From: Silene conica
Lineage: Eukaryota; Streptophyta; Magnoliopsida; Caryophyllales; Caryophyllaceae
Reading direction: 5' to 3'
DNA: 64,000 nt
Assembly: GCA_029255685.2 (NCBI GenBank)
Contig: CM055312.2
Location: 2,814,649 to 2,878,648, forward strand
The notes under the pieces were generated by a model that ran no database searches, was not told the DNA's origin, and saw nothing but the letters and a program-made list of their open reading frames with translations. The first letter of the stretch is position 1; the number at the start of each line of letters is the position of its first letter. A program made the translations under genes and the position numbers. Shown in pieces: positions 47,346 to 57,799 of this stretch.

Positions 47346-48540
47346 TAAATACAACTATAAAATAACGGTAAATGAATTAAAAAAATTAAAGAACAAAATA
47401 CTAAAAGTTTCTTTTAAAAAAATTATAAACATAAGTTAGTACCTCATGAATATATTGTGGTTCAACAATTATAATTTTTTTAGTATTAAATCATGGTTGT
47501 GACATGCATATAGTGAAAATAATCTTAAAAAAAATAAAAAAATCGAGTAATCATTGTTGATATATAAAGGATAGTGCTAGGGCGACACCGGGTGTTACCG
47601 ATTTCGGTAACACCCTAATAAAAAATAGAAAAAAATAGAAAATAGAAAATTAAATTTTCGTATTTGCGCCAATTTTAAAAGGGTAGAATCGTAAATCACA
47701 TATTTATCATATTAATAAAATAAAATATAAATGATAATAATAATTAAAACTAGATAATACGGTGGTTGATCGGGGGGGCCGACCGTGGTCGGCCGTCAAC
47801 GCCGCCGATCGCCGCCAGTCTACGGTGGTTGATAATCAACCATCAAATGAAACCTCAAAAATGTTATTAGTGGAGCTTGATCACTTAACCTCTGGGATGA
47901 GATACAATTGCTAATACCACTATGCCACATGGATCTTTCAGATAAATTTGTATCTCTTTTGGTATATATACCTATGTTAAAACTTTAGCTAAAACAATAT
48001 GTACGTATAATAATTATTACATGTATTTATAACTTATAATCAATGTACCTTCAGTATAAAATCAATATAATTCTTGAAGATGATTTTGTGAAACTTGGTA
48101 ACGAGCGATATTTTTTAGTTATGAAGTTTCTTTTTTTTTTTGTGAGTTTTCTTAGAGAATAAATAAGTATATATGTTATATTTTGGAAACTATTAAAAGT
48201 AAGTAAATCAGTTCAAATTTCCAAAAAAATAATATATTCCATAATTCATTAAATTTTTAATTTAATTAATAAAATAATTATTATTACTCTTAAATAATAT
48301 TCTAATCCAATATTTCTAATTTATTTAAATATATAACTCTAATACAACTATATTATCAACTACAATAATATTAACCACCCATGTAAGTAGTAATAACAAC
48401 AATAATAGCAACTCGAGTAATGAAAGTCATAATAGCAGCAACATGGTAGTAAAATTAACAATAATAAATGCAGAGGTAGTGAATGAAAAAATGAAAAAAT
48501 GAAAAAATAATGACAGTGGGAGTAGTGAAAGTAATAGTTA

Positions 48541-49117
48541 GGGGTGTTCAGAATAAACCGAACCGCAATAACCGAATCGGTGAAAGTAATAGTTAGGGGA
48601 GAAGTGAAAGTTCGATTAACCGAACCGTAATGACAAAGTGATTCGGTGAACCGAACCGTTATAAATTTATTATAGACACGATTCGGTTAAGGTTCGCAAT
48701 TTTAGAAAAGAGGTTAACCAAACCAAACCGAACCGTTTCACAAAAAAGTAAGCAAAATATTAAAATATTATATAAAGTGTTTTTCGTTTAATTTTTGAAG
48801 TCTTTTCAAATTCAAAAATTGCTAAATTGATTAATATTAAAGTTTTACTAATTAACTTTATCGTTGACTATAATATATAATAAAAATTTAATTAAACTAA
48901 TAGATAAAATTCCCGAAAACTAAAGAAAAAGTATATTTAGCACGTTTATAGGTTAACCAGTAACCGAACCGCAATAAACGTTTAAAGAGGTTAACCAAAC
49001 CGTTTATAACCGTTAGGAACAGTGCGGATTAGGTTCGCTGTTTTCCCTAACCCAACCGTGTGAGAGCCGAATTAAATATACGGTTCGGTGAACTGAACCG
49101 CGAATGAACACCGCTAG
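48541..49117. mobile_element. Probable hAT-like MITE with GGGTGTTCA ends
   Basis: It begins AGGGGTGTTCAGAATAAACC and ends GCGAATGAACACCGCT, with many AACCGAACCG/CGGTTCGG words between. The target duplication is not clear. Confidence 0.5.
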
Positions 49118-49557
49118 TATAGTAGTGACAACCCATGTAGCGAAAGTAACTGTAGGAACAACGGAGAGAGTATAAAAAATTAATTAACAATTCAATTTTA
49201 AGAAAATACTAGTGTAACACCCGTGAGAAATAACGGGGTTGCGTACACTTACTTTTAAATATCACATATATAAATTTTACTTATTATACGATAATCAGAC
49301 CGTATAATACCAGATTTTATGGAAAAGGAAAGTAGTATTTAGACGTATTTAAATTCTTTTTGTTATACATATAAAGATTTGTTCTATAATTAAGAGATTT
49401 ACACGTGTGGTGTATAATTATCTTTTTGTTAAGAAATTTTATTAGCATATGTATAATTATCCCGAGTTTATAGAGATATTTTTTTGAAATTATCTTTCCA
49501 AAATTAATAAAATTAGAAAATTTAATTATCTTTTAGTTAAAAACCGAGTTTATAAAT

Positions 49558-49750
49558 ATATCTTTTTGTATACGGTTTCCTATAACATTAGATTGATTTT
49601 TTTTCCAAAACTAATCTTTCTGTTAGAATATCATAAAATTTAGAATAAATTTGATTGATTTTTTCCAAAAGTAATCTTTCCGTTAGAATATCATTAAATT
49701 TAGAATAAAATCATATCTTTTTGTTTATTTGGATTGATTTAGGCAGAATA
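49558..49750 (+). repeat. Tandemly repeated block, first copy
   Basis: The block starting CTTTTTGTATACGGTTTCC recurs at 50698-50885, and its start recurs again at about 50949. It contains two diverged copies of TTAGAATATCATAAAATTTA. The long-TIR element landed between copies. Confidence 0.8.
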
Positions 49751-49758
49751 ATTTTTTT

Positions 49759-50635
49759 GGGTTATTCTACATGGTAACCCTGTATTTTTTCAAATTATAT
49801 GTGGTAACCCTACTTTTCAGTGAATACACATGGTAACCCTCAACTTTGTTAATATGTATTGCCGTGACCCTTAACTTTTTTTTCCGTTAGTTTGTCCGTT
49901 AAGTATGTGACGTGGCCAACTGAATTTTGAGATTTTCTACAAGGTAACCCTTTGTTTTTTTGTATCCTACAAAATAACCCTATTTGTTTTTTACAAAAGA
50001 AATAATCTTTAAAATACTTCCTCGTTTCCTCAATTTATTATTATTAACACGTTTTTCACTCGATTACTCAAAAGAATGTCAACTCTCAATATCATTATCT
50101 ATTCAAAGTATGATTACCAGAAATCTCGAAAAATCGGGTTCAATAATTAACAAAGAAATCAACCAATGTTTACAAATAAGTCTCTACTCCTCAATTGTAC
50201 CCAACTTTACTATGTGAATATGTCGAACAATTGAAGTCATTATTGTGTTTACAACATTTTTAGTTTTGGGATATATATTGAGGTTTTAATTCTTTTAAAT
50301 ACAAAATTTTTCTTAATTATACTACCGCTATGCATTAATTTGGGATTGATTATTATAACGCTCGTTATATAGTACGTTTACTATGGTATTTAGAATATTT
50401 TATTGAGAGATTTTTGATATCAAACAACGTTTTTTTAAAGTATAGGGTTACCTTATAGAAACCACAAAATTCAATTTGCCATGTCACATACTTAACGGAC
50501 GAAATTGACGGAAAAACAATTAAGGGTCACGACAATACGTATTAATAAAGTTGAGGGTTACCACCTGTGGTCTCTGAAAAATAGGGTTACCGTGTAGAAT
50601 TTGAAAAAACGCAGGGTTACCGTATAGAATAACCC
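49759..50635. mobile_element. Long-TIR non-autonomous element, MULE-like
   Basis: The 9-mer AATTTTTTT flanks it (49750-49758 and 50636-50644), though the T run weakens this. The inverted ends are about 205 bp, starting GGGTTATTCTA. Each TIR contains the word GGTAACCCT four or more times. The 77-aa frame inside has no recognisable function. Confidence 0.75.
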
Positions 50636-50885
50636 AATTTTTTTTGAATATCTGACGGAGTAAATTTTTGGGAATATCAGACTTGGCATAAATCATGTCT
50701 TTTTGTATACGGTTTCCTATAACATTAGATTGATTTTTTCCAAAACTAATCTTTCTGTTAGAATATCATAAAATTTAGAATAAATAAATTGATTTTTTTT
50801 CCAAAAGTAATCTTTCTGTTAGAATATCATTAAATTTAGAATAAAATCATATCTTTTTGTTTATTTGGATTGATTTAGGCGGAAT

Positions 50886-53135
50886 AAATTTGTTTGAATA
50901 TCTAACGGAATAAATTTTTGAGAATATCTGACTTGGCATAAATCCTATCTTTTTGTATACGGTTTCCTATAACGTTTTTATTTTCATTGTACTTTTTATT
51001 TACTGAATAAATAATTACAATATTTTTATTATCCGTTTTGTATTTATATTATTGTTTTTTTGCATAATACAAATCTTGGCCTAAATACAGAACGTATTAC
51101 TCGGAAATAAAAATAAATTTCATAAGAGTATTTTTGCTTAGTAAGTAATTTTCCGTTATAAAGGAGAGAGAAACGAAAATAAATATTATAATATTAGGTG
51201 AATCTTCCGAAATTAATTATCTTCGATTGATCAAAACGTTAATGAACATCAAAATCGACAAAAGTTGAGGAAAAGGTGGAAACGAAAAGGATTTAAAAAA
51301 AAAAAGAAAAAAAACGTTGCTATTGGGGTTCAAACACGCACGCACTTAGATGTTTGTATTTTGCAAGTAATCTTGTAACCAACTAAGCAAGGGTATCAAC
51401 ACATCTATTCAGCAACTACATATCTTTATATTATTCAAATGTACTTCATATTATTCGTTTACATCTAATTTAGTTTTTCGCCTATTCATTTCCTTATTTT
51501 TAAACATTTAGTGATTTATTTCTTTATTTTTAAAATAAATTATTGTTAGCTTAAATCTTTTCATTTGACCATATCTTATTGTTGAGATTTTTATGCAAAA
51601 AAAAAAATCTTCCTTAGATAATTCACATTTGGTGATAAAATTTGGAGGGAAATATTATCTTTTTGTTTAAATTGTATGCAAAAATATCTTTTCCTTAATA
51701 TTTAGTGTTAATCTTGAATCTTGATTATTAATCAAATTAATTTAGTATTGATCTAATTTTAATTTGACGATTGAATTTAGGATTATCTAAATTTAATTTG
51801 ACGATTTGATCTTGATTAATGTTTTGATTAATATAATTATTTTAGGGTAAATGATTTAGTTAAATTATATATGTGTTCAAAAATTGATCATGGATTCTGA
51901 TCTCGATCACGATTAATTTTTGATGAACTTAATCACGATTGATTAAATTATTTCAGGGTAAATTGATTAGATAAATCATTTAAGAACAAATGAAACAATG
52001 AAAAATTCCCATTTAATTTAAATGAAACAATTAAAAAACTAATAAAATTACTATTTAATTTATTAGTGAAATTAATTAAGTAAAATAAATAATGTGTAAA
52101 ACAATTAAGTAAAATAAATACTGTGTAAAATAATAGAAATTTCATAAATTAATTAAATACATATAGTTAACTTATTAGTTAACTACATATGCTAATTTAC
52201 TAACATAACCCTAATCTAACTACAATAAATTAACTTGAGTTTGACACGTGTTTTAATGTGATTGATTGTGTATGGATTTTCCATACACATTGTGTATGTG
52301 TAGCCTTTTTGGTGGATAAAAGTAGCCCAGTAACAATAATTACATCGGGTGTAATGAAAGTAACAATAGTAATAACGAATGTAATAAAAGTAACGATCCT
52401 AAGAACAAAATAAGGGATATATGAAAAATTAGCTAGTAATCGTTTAAGTAAAATATTAATAGTAGGAGTAGTGAATTTATCTCATAATTTATTTCGTTGT
52501 AATATTAAGATATACCCGGTCTCATAGAAAAATATATTAATGATAAATTTATGAGTTATGCAACTTTAAAATATTTTTAATTAATGAAAATATATTTTAC
52601 TGCTAAATAGAGGTAGTCTGGGCGAAGCCGGGCACCAATACTCGTATAGTAATATATTATGTAACTCCAATAAAAATAAAATGTACCTTTGTCATAAATA
52701 TATTGTAAGTACATAAAATTTTTTTGTTATAATAATATCACCTGTAATAAATGTAAATTTATAATATAATTATGTAAACTCTAAGTATAAAAAATATATT
52801 GTTCAATTTTTTATCAAATACATTTAACTAGATGAGCATTATATTGATTTTATAATGGGTACATTGAATATAAGTTAGAAATACATTTGAAAATTATTAT
52901 AGGTACATATTAATTTAACTCAAAATTTAGTTGTCATATATATAACAAAAGAGATATTAGAATTACAACAAAATACTTGTGTCATAGTGGTGACCGCCTT
53001 TGAGTCTTTGACTTTGACTATAATTTAAAACCGTAAAATTAATTAACTAATATTAGTTTCCTAAATTACCCTTGACCACCAAATTTGAATGTTGATGGAG
53101 GGAACCCAAAATATATAAGTAAATTACAATAATAT
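50886..53135. other. AT-rich interior of nested elements
   Basis: No gene was seen. A tRNA-like stretch lies on the minus strand at about 51405-51330 (TTGCTTAGTTGGTTA, then GTGTTTGAACCCC). Confidence 0.4.
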
Positions 53136-53689
53136 CCCGGGTGTCGCTCAATTTGAGTAACACCCGGTGTCGCTATATCATTATTCATATATAAAAGCAT
53201 AAAATGAGTAATCATAAAATGTTGAAATATGCTCTAGAAAATCTAAAAATTTTGTCTCTATTAACAATGCAAGGAGAGTGATCGTCATTACAAACACTTC
53301 AAATTTTATACACTTTTATATAAAAAATGCATATTACAAAAATCGTATATTAACAACTTTTTACCCATTTCCTACATGGTTTACTCGCAAACCGTCATTG
53401 ATTCTCCCCTCCCCAACCTAACATGTATATCGGCAAAAAGAACATTTCAACTTATTCATTTATTATAATAATATAATATTAGTTGATTCGTTGAACGTAA
53501 ATACACACATATTTAATTATGAAACGTGGCGAGTTAACTAAATAAGCTTAATAATGATTAATTGATTAATTACTTAATTAATTGTTTGACAAGTTACTAT
53601 TTTATTTGAAAGACAAATTATAACTCAAAGATATATAAGTTGCAATAAAAAATTTAATTTATAATAGCATATCGGAATTAATAAAAAAA

Positions 53690-53834
53690 TCGAATTCCGA
53701 TAAAAAAAAAGTGTATAGACTTTAGATATAAAACAAAATTTATGAACATTTATAATTTACTTCCGATATACATATTTAAAATAATATGAGTTGAAAACAA
53801 CCCGTGCAATTTTCTACACGGGCAAGAAACTAGT
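53690..53834 (+). mobile_element. Helitron 3' end
   Basis: A hairpin CCCGTGCAATTTTCTACACGGG followed by CAAGAAACTAG and a T gives a typical Helitron terminus. The preceding 120 bases match the inverted copy at 24513-24680. The 5' end was not located. Confidence 0.6.
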
Positions 53835-54256
53835 TTCCTTTATTAGTGTATCTTTGACACAAACAAAGGAAATGAAACTCTCTTCCTTACCCCTTAATCC
53901 ATCTAATTTCGTAGCCATACCTCCAAGGGTATGAAATTTTATTACCTTGTTACCCTTCAACCACTTTTTTCACTTACCATCATACTAGCCACCACCATAA
54001 TGCCACCGCCACCATCGTGACCACCACCACCACCACCGCTGCCATGACACTCCCACCACCATCACCACAACTGCCATGACACGCCAACCACCATCATCGC
54101 CGCCAGTAGACAAGTGGTTGTTTATGGCGGTGTGTATTAGTGGTAGGAGTGAGTTTGAGTGGATCATTGATTTTCTGTATTGGTGTAATCAAACAATAAA
54201 TTAAGTTTTAAATTTCCTCCCACCTTCTTATTTCCTTTCTCTAACCAAACGTCTAT
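53835..54256. mobile_element. Truncated GGT-core MITE
   Basis: It is an inverted relative of 29358-30055. It shares TCACTTAC/CCACC-rich sequence, GTGGTTGTTT...GTGTATTAGTGGTAGGAGTGAG, and the terminal CTCTAACCAAACG. Its left end abuts the Helitron terminus. Confidence 0.55.
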
Positions 54257-54757
54257 ATATATATATATATCCTATTTTATATTTGCACAAATATTAAACT
54301 AGTTTTTATTCAAAAAAATTAAACAAGTTTTGACATGAAAAGAGGAGCTTGAGTTATGTTTAGTATGTGGTGGAGTTCCACTCTTCTCCCACCCCGGGGG
54401 CTTTGCCTCCTTTCCCTCCTCTTTTACCTTTCTAACAAACATCCCCACCTTCTATTTTTAGTCATTTTATTCATTAATTTACCTCCAAGTATTTCCCAAT
54501 ATGGAATCTTTCACTTTTTTTAATTTATTTATTCCTTTTTTTCTTCCCAATATATTCTCAATATCACTAATCATTAATTAATTATTACTTGTCTACTTGT
54601 GTTTAACATGAACTAATTGTACTTAATTAATCATTAATCAAATGTTGACTCACTTCTCCAACCACCCTTCCATGGCGGATTAATACTACAATTTCCTCCT
54701 TCAATCTCCATAAATAATCGAATCGGAAGAAATTTTTTAAAATAATATTTATTTATA
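54257..54757 (+). other. Upstream region of MCU
   Basis: No coding sequence was seen. It contains a TA microsatellite (about 54256-54272) and AT-rich sequence. No clear TATA box was identified before the MCU start. Confidence 0.35.
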
Positions 54758-56734
54758 ATGTGGAGCTCGCATTTTCGCCGGACGATAACAATGGCGGTCC
54801 GTCGACCGTCATTTCTCCGACCGCCGGCGACGGCGAGGTTTTTGACGACGCCGGTGAATGACTCCAATGAGAAGTCACCGGCGGCGGAGAAGATGTCGTT
54901 GGGAGAGGTGAAGAAGTTGATGAGGTTAGTGAACGTGGAGTCGTTGAAGGCGAAACTTGTTGATGAAGGTAAGGAGGTGATTGGATATGGTGATTTGTTG
55001 AAAGCTTGTGAGAATGCTGGTGTTGTTAGGTCTGTTGACGAGGCGATGGAGTATGCGAAGGTTCTTGATGAGGCTGGTGTTGTGTTGTTGTTTCGTGATA
55101 GGGTGTATCTTCATCCTGAGAAGGTATAATAATAATACTGACCTTGTTCAATATCTTTTCATTTGATTGTTTACATTTTTATTTTAAAATTCCGAACGTA
55201 GTTTATTTGTTAAGCCGATTAGGTATAAATGTGTTATTGTAATGAGTTAATGTGTTGTGTGCGCTTAGTGTTTGATGAATCGATGTATGATTCGGAATTT
55301 GAAATTCCGCGAATCTTTGATTTGATATGTTTCGTTTGGTCACGAAAAGAATGAGCTCGATTTGGTGATGATATATGTTTCATTGATCCCTTTCTGCCTT
55401 TAGGATTTACATCTTGAATCTGAATCTGAATCTTCAACTTTTGACGATCCTATTAGTCTCGAGGATGTGAAAGACGATGTATAGATTTGTATGTGCAAAG
55501 ATTGAATAAAGGCCCCGTTCTTTTCGCCTGAAATGAGCTGAATTGAGTTGAATTGAGTTAGATTGAGTAGAGTTTAATTGAACTAGATTGGGTGGAACTG
55601 ATGTGAAAGACGATGTATAAATCTTGTATGTGCAAAGATCGAATAAAGGCCCCGTTGTTTTCGGCTGAAACGAGTTGAATTGAGTTAGATGGAGTAGAGC
55701 TTAATTGAACTAGATTGGGTGGAACTGATGTGAAAGACGATGTATAGATCTTGTATGTCCAAAGATTGAATAAAGGCCCCGTTCTTTTCGGATGAAACGA
55801 GTTGAATTGAGTTAGATTGAGTAGAGCTTAATTAAAATAAATTGGGTGGAACTGATATGAAAGACGATGTATAGATCTTGTATGTGCAAAGATTGAATAA
55901 AGGCCCCGTTCTTTTCGGCTGAAATGAGCTGAATTGAGTTAGATTGAGTAGAGCTTAATTGAACTAGATTGGGTGGAACTGAGGTGGTGAAGTGATTTTA
56001 GTTGAATTAAGAGTTAATTTTGTGAAGAGATTAACTGAACATAATTGATTGAACGTAAATAAAAATTAACGGAATACAACTAAGCAAAACTAAAATGAGC
56101 TGAAATTAACGTAAATCAGCTCAGGCTTATTCTACAATCTACATTAGACCCTATTAAGCGCATATAACAGTTTGGATGGATGTTGCATATTCATATCGAA
56201 TTGGGCATGTTTCAAAGGTATACTATACCTATTGAATCAACAACCGTAATGGTTTGTTACCATATTTGTACCCAGGTTGTTGAACTGGTTACGAGTTCAG
56301 TCCCGCTAGCCTTAACACCTGAAGATGATCCAAGGATAGAGGAACTGAAGAGACTGCAAGAGAGGAAGGAGGAGATTGATAGGCAGGCACACAAGCAGGT
56401 TCGTTTTATGTTGTGGTCTGGTCTAGGTGTTACTATAACACAGGTCGGACTTTTCTTCCGACTTACATTCTGGGAATTCTCATGGGATGTCATGGAGCCT
56501 ATCGCTTTTTTCACGACAGCCTCAGGCTTAGTCATTGGTTATGCTTACTTTATGATTACCTCTAAAGACCCGAGCTATCAAGACTTGATGAAGACACTCT
56601 TCCTCTCGAGGCAGCGTAAGCTGTTCAAGAAGTATGGTTTTGACTTGAATAGATTTAAGGAGCTGACAGATAAATGCAAGTCCCCTTTTGACAAGAAGCA
56701 TATCAATGCTACTTTAGTACTGGAAGATGCTTAA
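54758..56734 (+). CDS. MCU: Mitochondrial calcium uniporter pore subunit
   Basis: Two exons, 54758-55123 and 56276-56734, join in phase 0 (GAAG|GTATAA ... CCCAG|GTTGTT) to encode 274 aa. MCU forms the Ca2+ channel of the inner mitochondrial membrane. The N-terminus (MWSSHFRRTITMAVRRPSF, Arg-rich, no acids) looks like a mitochondrial presequence; a second Met at 54791 is an alternative start. The conserved LTPEDDPR and a coiled segment (IEELKRLQERKEEIDRQ) precede transmembrane helix 1 (about 166-187). The loop FSWDVMEP (filter W192-D193...E196-P197) and helix 2 (about 198-218) follow. The protein is shorter than typical plant MCUs, mainly at the N-terminus. The 1.15-kb intron holds a tandemly repeated MITE piece and a possible alternative exon. 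Confidence 0.93.
55404..55484 (+). other. Possible alternative terminal exon in MCU intron
   Basis: After a good acceptor (CCCTTTCTGCCTTTAG), an 81-nt stretch is in frame with MCU exon 1. It encodes 26 acidic residues (DLHLESESESSTFDDP, ISLEDVKDDV) and a stop, with AATAAA 20 bases later at 55505. Used with exon 1 it would give a 148-aa protein without the pore helices. It could equally be an inert intron relic. Confidence 0.35.
55467..55983 (+). repeat. Fourfold tandem repeat with MITE ends, MCU intron
   Basis: Copies start at 55467, 55603, 55730 and 55857 (periods 136, 127, 127). Each contains GTGAAAGACGATGTATA, an AATAAA, and the left end of the Tourist-like family (GGCCCCGTTCTTTTCGGCTG). 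The fourth runs on into the rest of that MITE (to about 56100), whose right terminus is degraded. Confidence 0.9.
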
Positions 56735-57235
56735 GGTATCGATATCTCTCTTTGTTTCTGTTACGTTTCCAGGTTTTTCACGCAAGACTGTCTCATATAA
56801 GTTTTCGTGTTCTTTCAGACTTTTCGACGTGTATCGCACCAGAGCAACATTAAGAAGACAATGAAGCTCCAGATCTTAGTTTCCGCTTTCCCCAACCGAG
56901 GCCTGAAATTCTTTTTCCGGTTCTTATACTGTTCTTTGATTTATTACCTCTTAATTACCTAGTGTAGCTAATTATACAGCCGGGTCGAGAAAAACATTTT
57001 TTTTTTCCCTTCAGGCACATTGCCTGATCCCCTAGTATTTTTGAAGGCCTCTTTTTCTTAATACTGTGGCAAATTGTTGCTAATACAAACAGATTTTTTC
57101 ACAATGTAATTCAAGCTGCTTATATTAACACGACTCGGCTTACTTCAGTGTCATCTGCTTTGTGATTTAACTCTGGTTTAATAATGCCTCGGATTTTTCG
57201 TCTTTTTTTTTGTCAAAATACTATTATCAATTAGG
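56735..57235 (+). other. MCU 3' flank
   Basis: Probable 3' UTR and intergenic sequence; no other gene was seen. Confidence 0.4.
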
Positions 57236-57410
57236 TTTTTTTTGGTAACGACGGGTTTAATCCCCGGGCCCGTGTATTCCCGCACCACCACATGGACCAT
57301 GAAAGCCACCCTTTTCGGGAGCTGCAGTGGCCACCTCTCAACTCCTGCATTTCTGCAAGCTTTAAGGTTTAAAGCAGTTACCACTAGGCACTAGACTAAC
57401 ACCACTTGGT
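57236..57410 (-). mobile_element. SINE between MCU and AVT1
   Basis: A 14-bp perfect target duplication TATTATCAATTAGG lies at 57222-57235 and 57411-57424. On the minus strand the element starts ACCAAGTGGTGTTAGTCTAG (A-box-like TCTAGTGCCTAGTGG) and ends in eight A residues. The B box is not clear. It is 175 bp, consistent with a plant tRNA-derived SINE. Confidence 0.75.
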
Positions 57411-57799
57411 TATTATCAATTAGGGTTACATCCACAGATCTAAGTGTTAGGTTTAATTCTTGCCCGCCTCTAAATATTTTTATTTAAGATCGAGCAATAC
57501 AGCACCAAATTTATCTAGTGTCTCAAAGGTTCCCGTCTTTAGGTTGGGTGGCAAATCTCGGAAGGAAAGTAAAGCGAAAAAAAGACCAGTGACCGTAAAG
57601 ACTATAAGTTCTACTACTGAAACATACACGCGTATATAAGTACAGTAAGAAATTGAATTTTCTGCAGCAGTAAGGCGGCTCCAATCTCGAAGAATCATCA
57701 TTTACCATAGAGTTAAGCCTGAAATTTGAGTCGATTATGCCTGAAATATTGTAGTCCGAAAGTGTTGTCAGTTGGATACTAAGAAACGGTCTGGTGTGC

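Larger units (their letters stand above)
49209..52660 (-). mobile_element. Probable Helitron
   Basis: On the minus strand the 3' end is a hairpin (CCCCGTTATTTCTCACGGG) followed by TGTTACACTAG and a T, the CTAG|T end of Helitrons. The 5' limit near 52660 is inferred from GTATTGGTGCCCGGCTTCGC, which resembles plant Helitron 5' regions; the terminal TC was not found. No Rep/helicase remains. The long-TIR element 49759-50635 lies inside. Confidence 0.45.
47569..53186. mobile_element. Large nested element with hairpin ends, superfamily unknown
   Basis: The 9-mer ATATATAAA flanks it (47560-47568 and 53187-53195). The ends carry GCGACACCGGGTGTTAC in inverted orientation, each folded into a hairpin with a second GGTAACACCC or GGGTGTCGC. 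The 9-bp duplication suggests a Mutator relative. Inside lie a tRNA-like stretch on the minus strand (47935-47877), a perfect palindrome GGCCGACCGTGGTCGGCC (about 47778), a hAT-like MITE, a Helitron and a long-TIR element. No transposase was seen. Confidence 0.5.
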
